Origin: Lachnospiraceae bacterium
GTDB lineage: Bacteria; Bacillota; Clostridia; Lachnospirales; Lachnospiraceae
Reading direction: 5' to 3'
Length of the DNA: 15,712 bases
Assembly (NCBI GenBank): GCA_009774235.1
Contig: VSNJ01000098.1
Location: 1 to 15,712 of the forward strand
Positions within the stretch are counted from its first letter, which is position 1. The number at the start of each line of letters is the position of its first letter. Under the pieces are notes generated by a model. The model had not been told where the DNA came from, did not search any database, and saw only the letters and a list, made by a program, of their open reading frames with translations. Made by a program: the position numbers and the translations under genes. This document shows, piece by piece, positions 7,551 through 15,228 of this stretch.

Positions 7551-7586
7551 TGCTTACAGGCAATGCGGATTGCGGATATCCGCTTG
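7551..7586 (+). repeat. Structured repeat element, copy B (within the cas operon)
   Basis: These 36 bases match the reverse complement of 3871-3906 with two differences. They fold as CAA-GCGGAT ... ATCCGC-TTG with a bulged T and a seven-base loop. One of the two differences falls in the loop and the other outside the hairpin, so all paired bases are kept. The centre also contains the perfect 12-bp palindrome GCGGATATCCGC. It lies in the 226-base gap between cas3 and cas5c and is oriented opposite to copy A, so the pair brackets the fliB-cas3 segment as inverted repeats. Confidence 0.7.
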
Positions 7587-7719
7587 GCTAGGTATGTATT
7601 GTAATTGTAGCAATATTTTTATAGTAATCCATGCAAGCAGAATAATGGGTTTTAAACATATTATTAATATGTACAAAAAGGCAAAACGCATATATATGTA
7701 TGCAGAAAAGAGGGTAATT

Positions 7720-8448
7720 ATGAGTTATGGTTTTAAAGTTATGGTTGATGGGGATTATGCCTGTTTTACAAGACCAGAGATGAAAGTAGAAAGGGTAAGC
7801 TATGATGTACCAACCCCAGGCGCATTAGAGGGGCTTTTAAAAAGTGTTTACTGGAAACCTGCAATAAGGTATGTGATAGATAAAATTATTGTTTTTAATA
7901 AAGTTGATTTTATAAATATACGGCGTAATGAAGTAAAGGATAAGGTTTCTTACCAGGCTGTCAGAAGCCAGATGTCTGGCAAAGGTGGAAATCCTTGTAT
8001 TTATACTTCGGAAAGCCGCAGCCAGCGTGCTTCCCTTATATTAAAAGATGTGAAATATGGTGTAGAGTTCCATTTTGAACTGACTGGTATAAGAAGTGAA
8101 GAAGAAACAGATGCGGAAAATAAACATTTCAGTATAATAAAACGGCGTCTGGAAAAAGGACAGTATTTCCGTACACCATGTCTGGGATGTAGTGAATTTC
8201 CAGTTAAAAGCATTACTCTTGTAGATGAATTTGATATGAATCTTGTAAGCAGCCCTATACAGGAATCTGGAGATGTAGACCTTGGATTTATGAGTTACCA
8301 GGTGAGATTTGAAGATGGAGGACAGCCAGTTAATAATGACTGGGATAATCCTAAATTTTCAGATAAAGCATCTACTATATATTACCGTCCACATATGGTA
8401 AATGGTGTTATTGATGTAGCAAAGTACAGGGAGGAACTTAAATGTTAA
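7720..8448 (+). CDS. cas5c: Cas5c (Cas5d), crRNA-processing Cascade subunit
   Basis: A 242-residue protein from ATG 7720, preceded by AGAGGG. The N-terminus MSYGFKVMVDGDYACFTRPE aligns with the usual Cas5 start, which supports this ATG rather than 7546. In type I-C, which lacks Cas6, Cas5c cuts the repeat RNA and stays on the 5' handle of the crRNA. Visible features are the ferredoxin-like first strand, the SYDVPTPGALEGLL segment, and SVYWKP with Y44, equivalent to the tyrosine implicated in catalysis in the family. A basic loop (SQMSGKGGNP, ESRSQRASLILKDV) and a VEFHFEL strand with a conserved histidine follow. Length is normal. Its last 7 bases overlap the start of cas8c, implying translational coupling. 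Confidence 0.93.
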   Translation: MSYGFKVMVDGDYACFTRPEMKVERVSYDVPTPGALEGLLKSVYWKPAIRYVIDKIIVFNKVDFINIRRNEVKDKVSYQAVRSQMSGKGGNPCIYTSESRSQRASLILKDVKYGVEFHFELTGIRSEEETDAENKHFSIIKRRLEKGQYFRTPCLGCSEFPVKSITLVDEFDMNLVSSPIQESGDVDLGFMSYQVRFEDGGQPVNNDWDNPKFSDKASTIYYRPHMVNGVIDVAKYREELKC

Positions 8449-10343
8449 TACAAGCATTAAATGATTATTATGATATTCTTTCTGGACAAGGAAAGCTGCT
8501 TCCTGATGGTTTTTCTAATGTTGATATACATTATCTTGTATATCTTAATCCAGACGGGACAATAGACGGGATTATTGACTGGCAGGAAACAGAAGAAATT
8601 AAAAGTAAGAATGGAAAAGTGAAAGAGATAAAGAAAGCAAGAAAAGAGGTTATGCCACAGCGTACAGAAAAACCTGGCATTGATAGTAATTTTATTGAGC
8701 ACAGGCCACTTTATTTGTTTGGGCTTAATTACCAGGATGGGGAATTTAAAACTACTGATTCTACAAATAAAGCAGAGAAGTCACATAAGATTTTTAAGGA
8801 TGTTAATTTAGAATTTATTGAAGGAATTGATACTCCAGTAGTAAATGCATACAGGAATTTTATACAGAACTGGGAGCCTGGAAATGAAACAGGAAATGTT
8901 TATTTATCAGGGACTGGTAAAAAATATGGTACTTCAGGTTATGCTTTCTGCCTGTCTGGGACTGTGGATTTATTACATAAAGACAATGAGTTAAATGAAA
9001 GGTGGTTAAGCAGGTTTTCTTCTAATAAGGAAGTAACAGACGGGGCTGTAATTGCCCAGTGTGCAGTTACAGGGGAAAATATGCCTATTGCAAGGGTGCA
9101 TTCAAAAATAAAAGGTATTTTTGGTGCTACAGCTATGGGTTCAGTTTTAGTAAGTTTTAAGCATTCATCAGAGGAGTCTTATGGAAATAAGCAGTCATAT
9201 AACAGCAATATTTCAGAAAAGGCTATGGAAAAATATACAAAGGTATTAAATTACATAAGCAGCAGTAAAAACCAGAAGTCACAGTTAGATGATATAACAG
9301 TTTTTTACTGGGCAATGAGCAGGAATGAGAAATGTAATGATATTATGTCAGCACTTCTTTTTGATAACAGGGATACAATTGGAATTGATGAAATAGAAGG
9401 TATGATGAAATCTTTAATACAGGATGCCCGTGAAGGAAATATTTTATCAGGGCGCATGAAAGAAGAGGATATTGATCCTGATGTTAATTTTTATATTTTA
9501 GGGATAAAACCAAATGTGTCACGTATTGCAATGAAGTTTTTTTACCGTAGGAGATTTGGTGAAATATTGTTAAATATTGCCAGACACCAAGATGACCTGC
9601 AGGTGTCAGAAAAGGTTCATACAATTTCTATGTGGCAGATAAAAAAAGAACTGGTTTCACCAAAATCTAATATAGACACTGTAGACCCTGCCCTGATGGC
9701 TAAGATATTTGAAGCAGTTATTTATGGTACAAGATATCCAAGGTTTTTGCTTGCAACAGTTGTAAGAAGGGTAAAGACAGATACAGATGATGAAAAGAAA
9801 AAGAATGTTAAATTAAACCGTGTGCGTGCAGGTATTATTAAAGCATGTATTAACAGGGAAGCAAGACTATCAAATAAAAAGGAGGAACTTAGTGTGGCAC
9901 TCGATAAAGAAAATAAAACCCCAGCATATTTATGCGGACGTTTATTTGCGGTACTTGAGGATTTACAACAGGATTCTGCTAGAAAATCAAAGGAAAGTAG
10001 AGAATCTGAAGAAAAAGAAGTACAAGATGAATCAAAACCAAATGTTTATGAGAAACCATTAAACTGTACAATTAAAGATGCATACTTTTCATCAGCAGCA
10101 TCAAAACCAGCTACTATATTTCCAAAATTATTAAAGCTGGCACAGAACCATTTAAGAAAAGCTAACAGGCCGGTTTTCTATAATAAGCTGGTCCAGGAAA
10201 TAATTGATAATTTAGAAGGTGGGTTTCCAGATACTTTGTCACTTGTAGAACAAGGTAAATTTATAATTGGATACTACCAGCAATACCAGTCATTTTTTGT
10301 AAAAAATAATAATAAACAGGATGAGGACAAGGAGGATAATTAA
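8442..10343 (+). CDS. cas8c: Cas8c (Csd1), large subunit of type I-C Cascade
   Basis: A 633-residue large subunit that in this subtype recognises the PAM and helps open the target. ATG 8442 lies inside the end of cas5c, with GGGAGGAAC upstream. The family-typical stretch GAVIAQCAVTGENMPIARVH leading to SSEESYGNKQSYNSNISEKA is present in the middle, as is the helical C-terminal part with TPAYLCGRLFAVLEDLQ. Residues about 511-541, rich in K, E, S and D, look like an inserted charged linker within the C-terminal helical region. The C-terminal 149 codons carry a separate ribosome binding site and GTG start (Cas11c). The protein ends in the highly polar NNNKQDEDKEDN. cas7c begins 1 base after the stop. 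Confidence 0.95.
   Translation: MLIQALNDYYDILSGQGKLLPDGFSNVDIHYLVYLNPDGTIDGIIDWQETEEIKSKNGKVKEIKKARKEVMPQRTEKPGIDSNFIEHRPLYLFGLNYQDGEFKTTDSTNKAEKSHKIFKDVNLEFIEGIDTPVVNAYRNFIQNWEPGNETGNVYLSGTGKKYGTSGYAFCLSGTVDLLHKDNELNERWLSRFSSNKEVTDGAVIAQCAVTGENMPIARVHSKIKGIFGATAMGSVLVSFKHSSEESYGNKQSYNSNISEKAMEKYTKVLNYISSSKNQKSQLDDITVFYWAMSRNEKCNDIMSALLFDNRDTIGIDEIEGMMKSLIQDAREGNILSGRMKEEDIDPDVNFYILGIKPNVSRIAMKFFYRRRFGEILLNIARHQDDLQVSEKVHTISMWQIKKELVSPKSNIDTVDPALMAKIFEAVIYGTRYPRFLLATVVRRVKTDTDDEKKKNVKLNRVRAGIIKACINREARLSNKKEELSVALDKENKTPAYLCGRLFAVLEDLQQDSARKSKESRESEEKEVQDESKPNVYEKPLNCTIKDAYFSSAASKPATIFPKLLKLAQNHLRKANRPVFYNKLVQEIIDNLEGGFPDTLSLVEQGKFIIGYYQQYQSFFVKNNNKQDEDKEDN
9894..10343 (+). CDS. cas11c: Cas11c small subunit from an internal start in cas8c
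   Basis: Type I-C systems are known to make the small subunit Cas11c by internal translation of cas8c. Here AAAAAGGAGG (9876-9885) lies 8 bases before an in-frame GTG at 9894 (codon 485 of cas8c), immediately before the conserved ALDKENKTPAYLCGRLFAVLE segment. No methionine codon exists from that point to the stop, so GTG is the natural start. The product is 149 residues: a helical N-terminal part, a charged linker at about 27-57, then a helical C-terminal part (FPKLLKLAQNHLRK and later). In the complex it should line the belly of Cascade in more than one copy. The ribosome binding site also encodes KKEE, so it could partly reflect codon choice, but its spacing and position are ideal. Confidence 0.75.
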   Translation: MALDKENKTPAYLCGRLFAVLEDLQQDSARKSKESRESEEKEVQDESKPNVYEKPLNCTIKDAYFSSAASKPATIFPKLLKLAQNHLRKANRPVFYNKLVQEIIDNLEGGFPDTLSLVEQGKFIIGYYQQYQSFFVKNNNKQDEDKEDN

Positions 10344-10344
10344 T

Positions 10345-11223
10345 ATGGCAATTAATAACAGATATGATTTTGTATTTCTTTTTGATGTGGAAAATGGAAA
10401 TCCAAATGGAGACCCAGATGCAGGAAATAACCCAAGAGTTGATGCAGAAACTGGATATGGTTTTATAACAGATGTATGTCTTAAAAGAAAAATAAGGAAT
10501 TATGTGGAATTATGTAAAGAGGAGAAATGTTCCCAGGATGGAAGCAAAGCCTATAACATTCTTATAAAACCAGACAATTATCTTAATGCAAAGTTTACAG
10601 AGGCTTATAAAAAGGAAGGGTTAAAGACAAAGCAAAAGGTAAAAAATCCTGAAGACATTACTAAAGCAAGGGATTATATGTGCAGGAATTATTATGATGT
10701 GCGTACATTTGGTGCTGTTATGTCAACAGGAGATGACCCATGTGGTATTGTAAGGGGACCTGTACAGATTAATTTTGCAAAGAGTATGTCACCTGTGTAT
10801 ATTGAAGATATTACAATTACCCGCCAGGCACGTACTACAGAAGATAGAAAAAAAACAGGAGAAACAGAAATGGGAAGAAAAAGTATTATTCCTTATGGTT
10901 TATACCGGGCAGAAGGCTATATTTCTGCTGCTCTTGCCAATAAAGTTACAGGGCTTGATGAGGAAGATGTGGAATTGCTCTGGATGTCAATTATAAATAT
11001 GTTTGAACATGACCACAGTGCAGCAAGGGGAAAGATGTGCATGAGGAAACTGTATATATTTAAACATGAAAGTGTTTTAGGTAATTACCCGTCACATCTT
11101 CTTTTTGAAAAGATTGTTGTAAAACAGAAAGATATGGATAAGCCGCCAAGGGAGTTTAGTGATTATGAGATTACAGTAGATGATATTATGCCACAGGGAG
11201 TGGAGTTAATTAAAAAGTTATGA
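10345..11223 (+). CDS. cas7c: Cas7c (Csd2), Cascade backbone subunit
   Basis: A 292-residue RNA-binding backbone protein that polymerises along the crRNA. ATG 10345 is 7 bases after AAGGAGG (10329-10335); an in-frame ATG at 10321 lies inside cas8c, before that site, and is rejected. The hallmark N-terminal motif DVENGNPNGDPDAGN is at residues 14-28, followed by TDVCLKRKIRNYV. The RTFGAVMS segment and the VRGPVQINFAKSMSPV segment typical of the Csd2 family are present. The stop overlaps the cas4 start as ATGA, a sign of coupled translation. Confidence 0.96.
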   Translation: MAINNRYDFVFLFDVENGNPNGDPDAGNNPRVDAETGYGFITDVCLKRKIRNYVELCKEEKCSQDGSKAYNILIKPDNYLNAKFTEAYKKEGLKTKQKVKNPEDITKARDYMCRNYYDVRTFGAVMSTGDDPCGIVRGPVQINFAKSMSPVYIEDITITRQARTTEDRKKTGETEMGRKSIIPYGLYRAEGYISAALANKVTGLDEEDVELLWMSIINMFEHDHSAARGKMCMRKLYIFKHESVLGNYPSHLLFEKIVVKQKDMDKPPREFSDYEITVDDIMPQGVELIKKL

Positions 11224-11912
11224 TAAATACAGAAATAACAATACGTTCTATCCAGCATTATCTATATTGCCCACACCGCTGGGGATTAATTGAAATAAAT
11301 GACTGCTGGGCAGAAAATATATTTGTAACAAAAGCAAATTTTCTGCATGAGCGTGTCCATGACCCTGATAAAAAGTATTCTTTACGTGGTAAAAAGGTTT
11401 TTACTTCTGTTCCAATATATAATGATTTGGAACAGTATAATCTTTATGGAGTTGCTGACTGCATAGAAGCGTCTAAGTCTGGTAAAGGTGTGCTGCTTCC
11501 AGGATATGAGGACAGATATAAGCTTTGTATTGTGGAATATAAGCCATCAAAACCAAAAAATAAAGAGTATAACCATGATGACCTTATGCAGGTTTTTGCA
11601 CAAAAGATATGTGTGGATTATTTGTTTAATTGTGACTGTGATGCTGTTTTATATTATGCAGATGTGAAGAAAAGGATACCACTTCCACTTAGGGAAAACT
11701 TTACAGAGTATGATTGTGAGCTGAAAGAGTTACTTTTGCAGATAAGAAGATATATCAGTGAAGGTATTATTCCTGGAATTCCGCAAACCCAGAATTGTAG
11801 TGGATGCTCTTTAAAAGATTTGTGCCTTCCGCCTAAGAAGAGAATGAAGAAGAAAAGCATAAGGGAGTATATTAAAGAAATGGAGGCGGAAGATTATGAG
11901 AAAACTTCTTAA
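11220..11912 (+). CDS. cas4: Cas4 RecB-like nuclease of the adaptation module
   Basis: A 230-residue iron-sulfur exonuclease that in type I-C partners with Cas1-Cas2 to trim prespacers and select those with a PAM in the right orientation. The four cysteines expected for the 4Fe-4S cluster are C17 (in YLYCPHRW), C193, C196 and C202. The RecB-type core has D80 or nearby in GVADC, then E106 and K108 in CIVEYKPS, and Q in DLMQVFAQ. H44 or nearby in the FLHERVHD segment is also family-typical. All active elements look intact. It overlaps cas7c by 4 bases and cas1 by 17. Confidence 0.95.
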   Translation: MINTEITIRSIQHYLYCPHRWGLIEINDCWAENIFVTKANFLHERVHDPDKKYSLRGKKVFTSVPIYNDLEQYNLYGVADCIEASKSGKGVLLPGYEDRYKLCIVEYKPSKPKNKEYNHDDLMQVFAQKICVDYLFNCDCDAVLYYADVKKRIPLPLRENFTEYDCELKELLLQIRRYISEGIIPGIPQTQNCSGCSLKDLCLPPKKRMKKKSIREYIKEMEAEDYEKTS

Positions 11913-12918
11913 TACAATTTACATAACAAATGAACTGGCTTATTTGTCACTTGAAGGTGAAGACCTTGTGTGTAAGATAGAAGGAGCTGATAAGATACGT
12001 CTTCCATTTGACAATATAGAAAATATTGTGTGTTTTAATTATAATGGATGTTCACCTGCTGTAATGGGGAAATGTGTTTCCAAATCGGTTCCAATAAATT
12101 TTATTTCACCCCAAGGAAAATTTTTGGCAAAAGTATGTGGTGAAACAAAAGGAAACGTATTTTTACGTGTAGCACAGATTGATAAATTCCGTGAAGATGC
12201 TATAACATTAACACAAAATACAATGGCAGCTAAATTTAGTAATACCAGGCAATTAATACGCAGAAGCCTTCATGATAGTCCTGAAATGAGAGAAGATGAA
12301 GAAATACTTTCTGTAGTGGATGTTCTTAGTGCGGGAATTGACAAGGTTTATAATGCAGAAAGCATAGAAGAGATTATTGGGATTGAAGGGAATTGTGCAA
12401 AATATTATTTTTCTATTTTTGGAAAATTGATTAAAAATAATAAGGTGTCTTTTGGTTTCCAGTTCCGTTCAAAACGTCCGCCGCTTGACCCTGTTAATGC
12501 AGTGTTATCCTTTGTATATACATTAGCAACAAGTGAATTTGCTGCTGCTCTTGAAACAGTTGGACTTGACAGTTATATTGGATTCTGCCATGCATTACGT
12601 AGTGGCAGAAGTTCGCTTGCATGTGACCTTGTAGAAGAAACAAGATGCATTGTGGAAAGATTTGTGCTTACTTTGCTTAATTTACAGATTTTAAATGAAA
12701 GTGATTTTGAAAAGCAGGTTTCTGGTGCTGTATGGCTGAATGAAGATGGACGTAAAAAGGTACTGTCCCGATGGCAGGAAAAAAAGAGAACAGATTTTAT
12801 GCATCCTTATTTAAAACAAAAAATACCCATGGGGCTGCTTATGTATGTCCAGAGTAATCTTCTTGCAAAGTATATCAGGGGAGAACTGGATGAATATCCA
12901 TGTTTTTTGTTAAGGTAG
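11896..12918 (+). CDS. cas1: Cas1 integrase (type I-C)
   Basis: A 340-residue spacer integrase. ATG 11896 follows GGAGGCGG and lies inside the end of cas4. Metal-binding residues are E164 in GIEGNCAKYYF, H232 in FCHALRSGRSSLACD, and D244 in CDLVEE. The RPPLDPVNAVLSF segment is also characteristic. Length is standard. The gene precedes cas2 by about 10 bases, and adaptation should occur at the leader next to repeat 1. Confidence 0.97.
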   Translation: MRKLLNTIYITNELAYLSLEGEDLVCKIEGADKIRLPFDNIENIVCFNYNGCSPAVMGKCVSKSVPINFISPQGKFLAKVCGETKGNVFLRVAQIDKFREDAITLTQNTMAAKFSNTRQLIRRSLHDSPEMREDEEILSVVDVLSAGIDKVYNAESIEEIIGIEGNCAKYYFSIFGKLIKNNKVSFGFQFRSKRPPLDPVNAVLSFVYTLATSEFAAALETVGLDSYIGFCHALRSGRSSLACDLVEETRCIVERFVLTLLNLQILNESDFEKQVSGAVWLNEDGRKKVLSRWQEKKRTDFMHPYLKQKIPMGLLMYVQSNLLAKYIRGELDEYPCFLLR

Positions 12919-12928
12919 GTGATAAGAC

Positions 12929-13219
12929 ATGATGGTAATAATAAGTTATGATGTATCAACAACAGATAACTCTGGAAAAACCAGGCTTCGTAAAGTTGCA
13001 AAAGAATGCCAGAACCATGCACAAAGAGTACAAAATTCTGTCTTTGAAGCTGACTTAGATTATTCTTCTTTTTTAAAATTAAAACATAATTTACTTGAAC
13101 TGATAGATGAAGATAAAGATAGCCTGAGATTTTATTATTTAGGAAATAACTGGAAAAGAAGAGTGGAGCATATTGGTGCTAAAAAGACATTTGATCCAGA
13201 AGGGGTAATTATTATTTAA
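12929..13219 (+). CDS. cas2: Cas2 adaptation protein
   Basis: A 96-residue partner of Cas1 that bridges the two Cas1 dimers. Two adjacent ATG codons (12929 and 12932) are possible starts, behind a weak TAGGTGA at 12916-12922; the protein is MMVIISYDVST or one residue shorter. The ferredoxin-like first strand ends in the conserved SYDV aspartate (D8 from the first ATG). The family-typical RLRKVAKECQNHAQRVQNSVFE stretch is visible in parts: RLRKVAKEC, AQRVQNSVFE. The C-terminal strand ends GVIII. It is the last cas gene, directly before the leader. Confidence 0.95.
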   Translation: MMVIISYDVSTTDNSGKTRLRKVAKECQNHAQRVQNSVFEADLDYSSFLKLKHNLLELIDEDKDSLRFYYLGNNWKRRVEHIGAKKTFDPEGVIII

Positions 13220-13428
13220 TGTGTTTTAAGTATAATCCGTTTTTCTATATTTGGTTAAAATAGTTTTATTACTTAGCAACCAGGCGAAGTGGTATTGATG
13301 TTAAAATAATAGGATGGTTCGCCCGTTATAAACCTTATTTTTGGTTAAAAATTTTAATATAAGTTTTTAAAAAAGTCCACTCCTACATTATATGGTGTGC
13401 AATTTGCAGTAAAATACATTATTTTGCG
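13220..13428 (+). promoter_or_regulatory. CRISPR leader
   Basis: About 209 AT-rich bases between cas2 and repeat 1. The 11-base word TTTGGTTAAAA occurs twice, at 13250-13260 and 13340-13350, exactly 90 bases apart. A GGCGAA / TTCGCC inverted repeat (13283-13288, 13318-13323) lies between them. A weak promoter-like pair TTTAAA (13366-13371) and TATATG (13389-13394), 17 bases apart, could start the pre-crRNA near 13400. The orientation, with cas2 upstream and repeats ending in GAAAT toward the spacer, places the leader here. No coding frame is seen. Confidence 0.75.
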
Positions 13429-14561
13429 GTTGCACCCCGTGAGGGGTGTGTGAGTAGAAATCTGGATATAATAAAATTGGATTTGGCGCAGAAGGTTGCA
13501 CCCCGTGAGGGGTGTGTGAGTAGAAATCATAGATAATGTTGAACGTCAATGTGAAATTTGCGTTGCACCCCGTGAGGGGTGTGTGAGTAGAAATTGGCTA
13601 TGGTGATGGCTCTGGCTCTGGCTATGGGTTGCACCCCGTGAGGGGTGTGTGAGTAGAAATATTTTTCTGTGCATAACGTCCCCATGCTGGCTGAGTTGCA
13701 CCCCGTGAGGGGTGTGTGAGTAGAAATTTATAATCGGATAAAATACCATAAGTCGGAGCAAGTTGCACCCCGTGAGGGGTGTGTGAGTAGAAATGGAAAA
13801 AATGCGCAAGCACCTATTCCGTTTTTGGGTTGCACCCCGTGAGGGGTGTGTGAGTAGAAATAACATTTTTTTGAAAAAGTTCGTCATGTACGCAGGTTGC
13901 ACCCCGTGAGGGGTGTGTGAGTAGAAATGTCATACCAATTTTAAATACATCATCACCGAATGGTTGCACCCCGTGAGGGGTGTGTGAGTAGAAATTTGAC
14001 TAAATCTTTATACACCTTAGATTTTATATGTTGCACCCCGTGAGGGGTGTGTGAGTAGAAATATAGTTATACGCATTAAAGTTACTAGGTATATTGTTGC
14101 ACCCCGTGAGGGGTGTGTGAGTAGAAATCATTCATCGCATATGGTTATACCTCTGCCGCCGTGTTGCACCCCGTGAGGGGTGTGTGAGTAGAAATTTCTG
14201 AATTTTCAATCCAAATTCTAGCAAAAGATGTTGCACCCCGTGAGGGGTGTGTGAGTAGAAATTGGGGCAATATATGCCCCGGGGTTGGGTATATTGTTGC
14301 ACCCCGTGAGGGGTGTGTGAGTAGAAATACAAAAATATAAAAAACAGTTTAAAAGACACTTGTTGCACCCCGTGAGGGGTGTGTGAGTAGAAATTTTTTA
14401 AATTATGACGTTCAACAGATTTATCATGTTGCACCCCGTGAGGGGTGTGTGAGTAGAAATCCATTGCGCCTGCCATTTTCGTAGTAGGTTTAGGTTGCAC
14501 CCCGTGAGGGGTGTGTGAGTAGAAATGTCGTTCTTTACAAACTCCAAAAACTGCCGTTCTT

Positions 14562-14862
14562 GTTGCACCCCGCAAGGGGTGTGTGAGTAGAAATGCTATG
14601 AAGACCAAAAATGAAGTAGCAGAAAAATGTTGCACCCCGCAAGGGGTGTGTGAGTAGAAATGTAAGTATCTCTAAGTCCCTGCACTCCCTTCAAGGTTGC
14701 ACCCCGCAAGGGGTGTGTGAGTAGAAATCAACACATTTCTAAAAATATAACTGTCTACAGCCCGTTGCACCCCGCAAGGGGTGTGTGAGTAGAAATACAT
14801 CTGTATCATTAGGACTTCCAGAGGTTTAAGTTGCACCCCGCAAGGGGTGTGTGAGTAGAAAT
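14562..14862 (+). repeat. Internal block of GCAA-loop repeats (repeats 18-22)
   Basis: Five consecutive repeats carry GCAA in the hairpin loop instead of GTGA. Repeats 1-17 before them and 23-27 after them carry GTGA. The paired arms and the 3' handle do not change. Confidence 0.9.
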
Positions 14863-15228
14863 CTTTGTGTCTAAGCATTACAGACTGTACTTCATTGTTG
14901 CACCCCGTGAGGGGTGTGTGAGTAGAAATCCCACACAACAGAACGGGCGGCGCAAAAACCGCCGTTGCACCCCGTGAGGGGTGTGTGAGTAGAAATGACC
15001 AGTGAAGCGGCTGGTTACGAATTGGACGGGTTGCACCCCGTGAGGGGTGTGTGAGTAGAAATCTGTAGTATTCAAGGCAGATTGTGCCATTTTCCGTTGC
15101 ACCCCGTGAGGGGTGTGTGAGTAGAAATGCAGATAAGTAAAGGCATAAAAGGCTTTTCGTAGTTGCACCCCGTGAGGGGTGTGTGAGTAGAAATGCCAAT
15201 ACAGGATAAACAATTATCTTTTTCCAGC

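Larger units (their letters stand above)
7494..7719 (+). other. Gap between cas3 and cas5c
   Basis: This gap holds the hairpin at 7495-7527 and repeat copy B at 7551-7586, then AT-rich sequence up to cas5c. The cas5c frame stays open back to an ATG at 7546, but that part translates the repeat element and shows no Cas5 similarity. A weak promoter-like pair, TTGTAA (7599-7604) and TATAGT (7620-7625) with a short 15-base spacer, could give cas5c and later genes some expression independent of cas3; this is tentative. Confidence 0.5.

Noticed and set aside
7546..7719. N-terminal extension of cas5c from an ATG at 7546
   Set aside because: It reads through repeat copy B and has no Cas5 similarity; the family N-terminus begins at 7720.
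10321..10344. Earlier cas7c start at 10321
   Set aside because: The ribosome binding site lies after it, and the family start is at 10345.
729..12256. 15-base identical word AATACCAGGCAATTA at about 728 and 12242 (within cas1)
   Set aside because: One copy is plain coding sequence, and such a match is not surprising by chance in an AT-rich window of this size.
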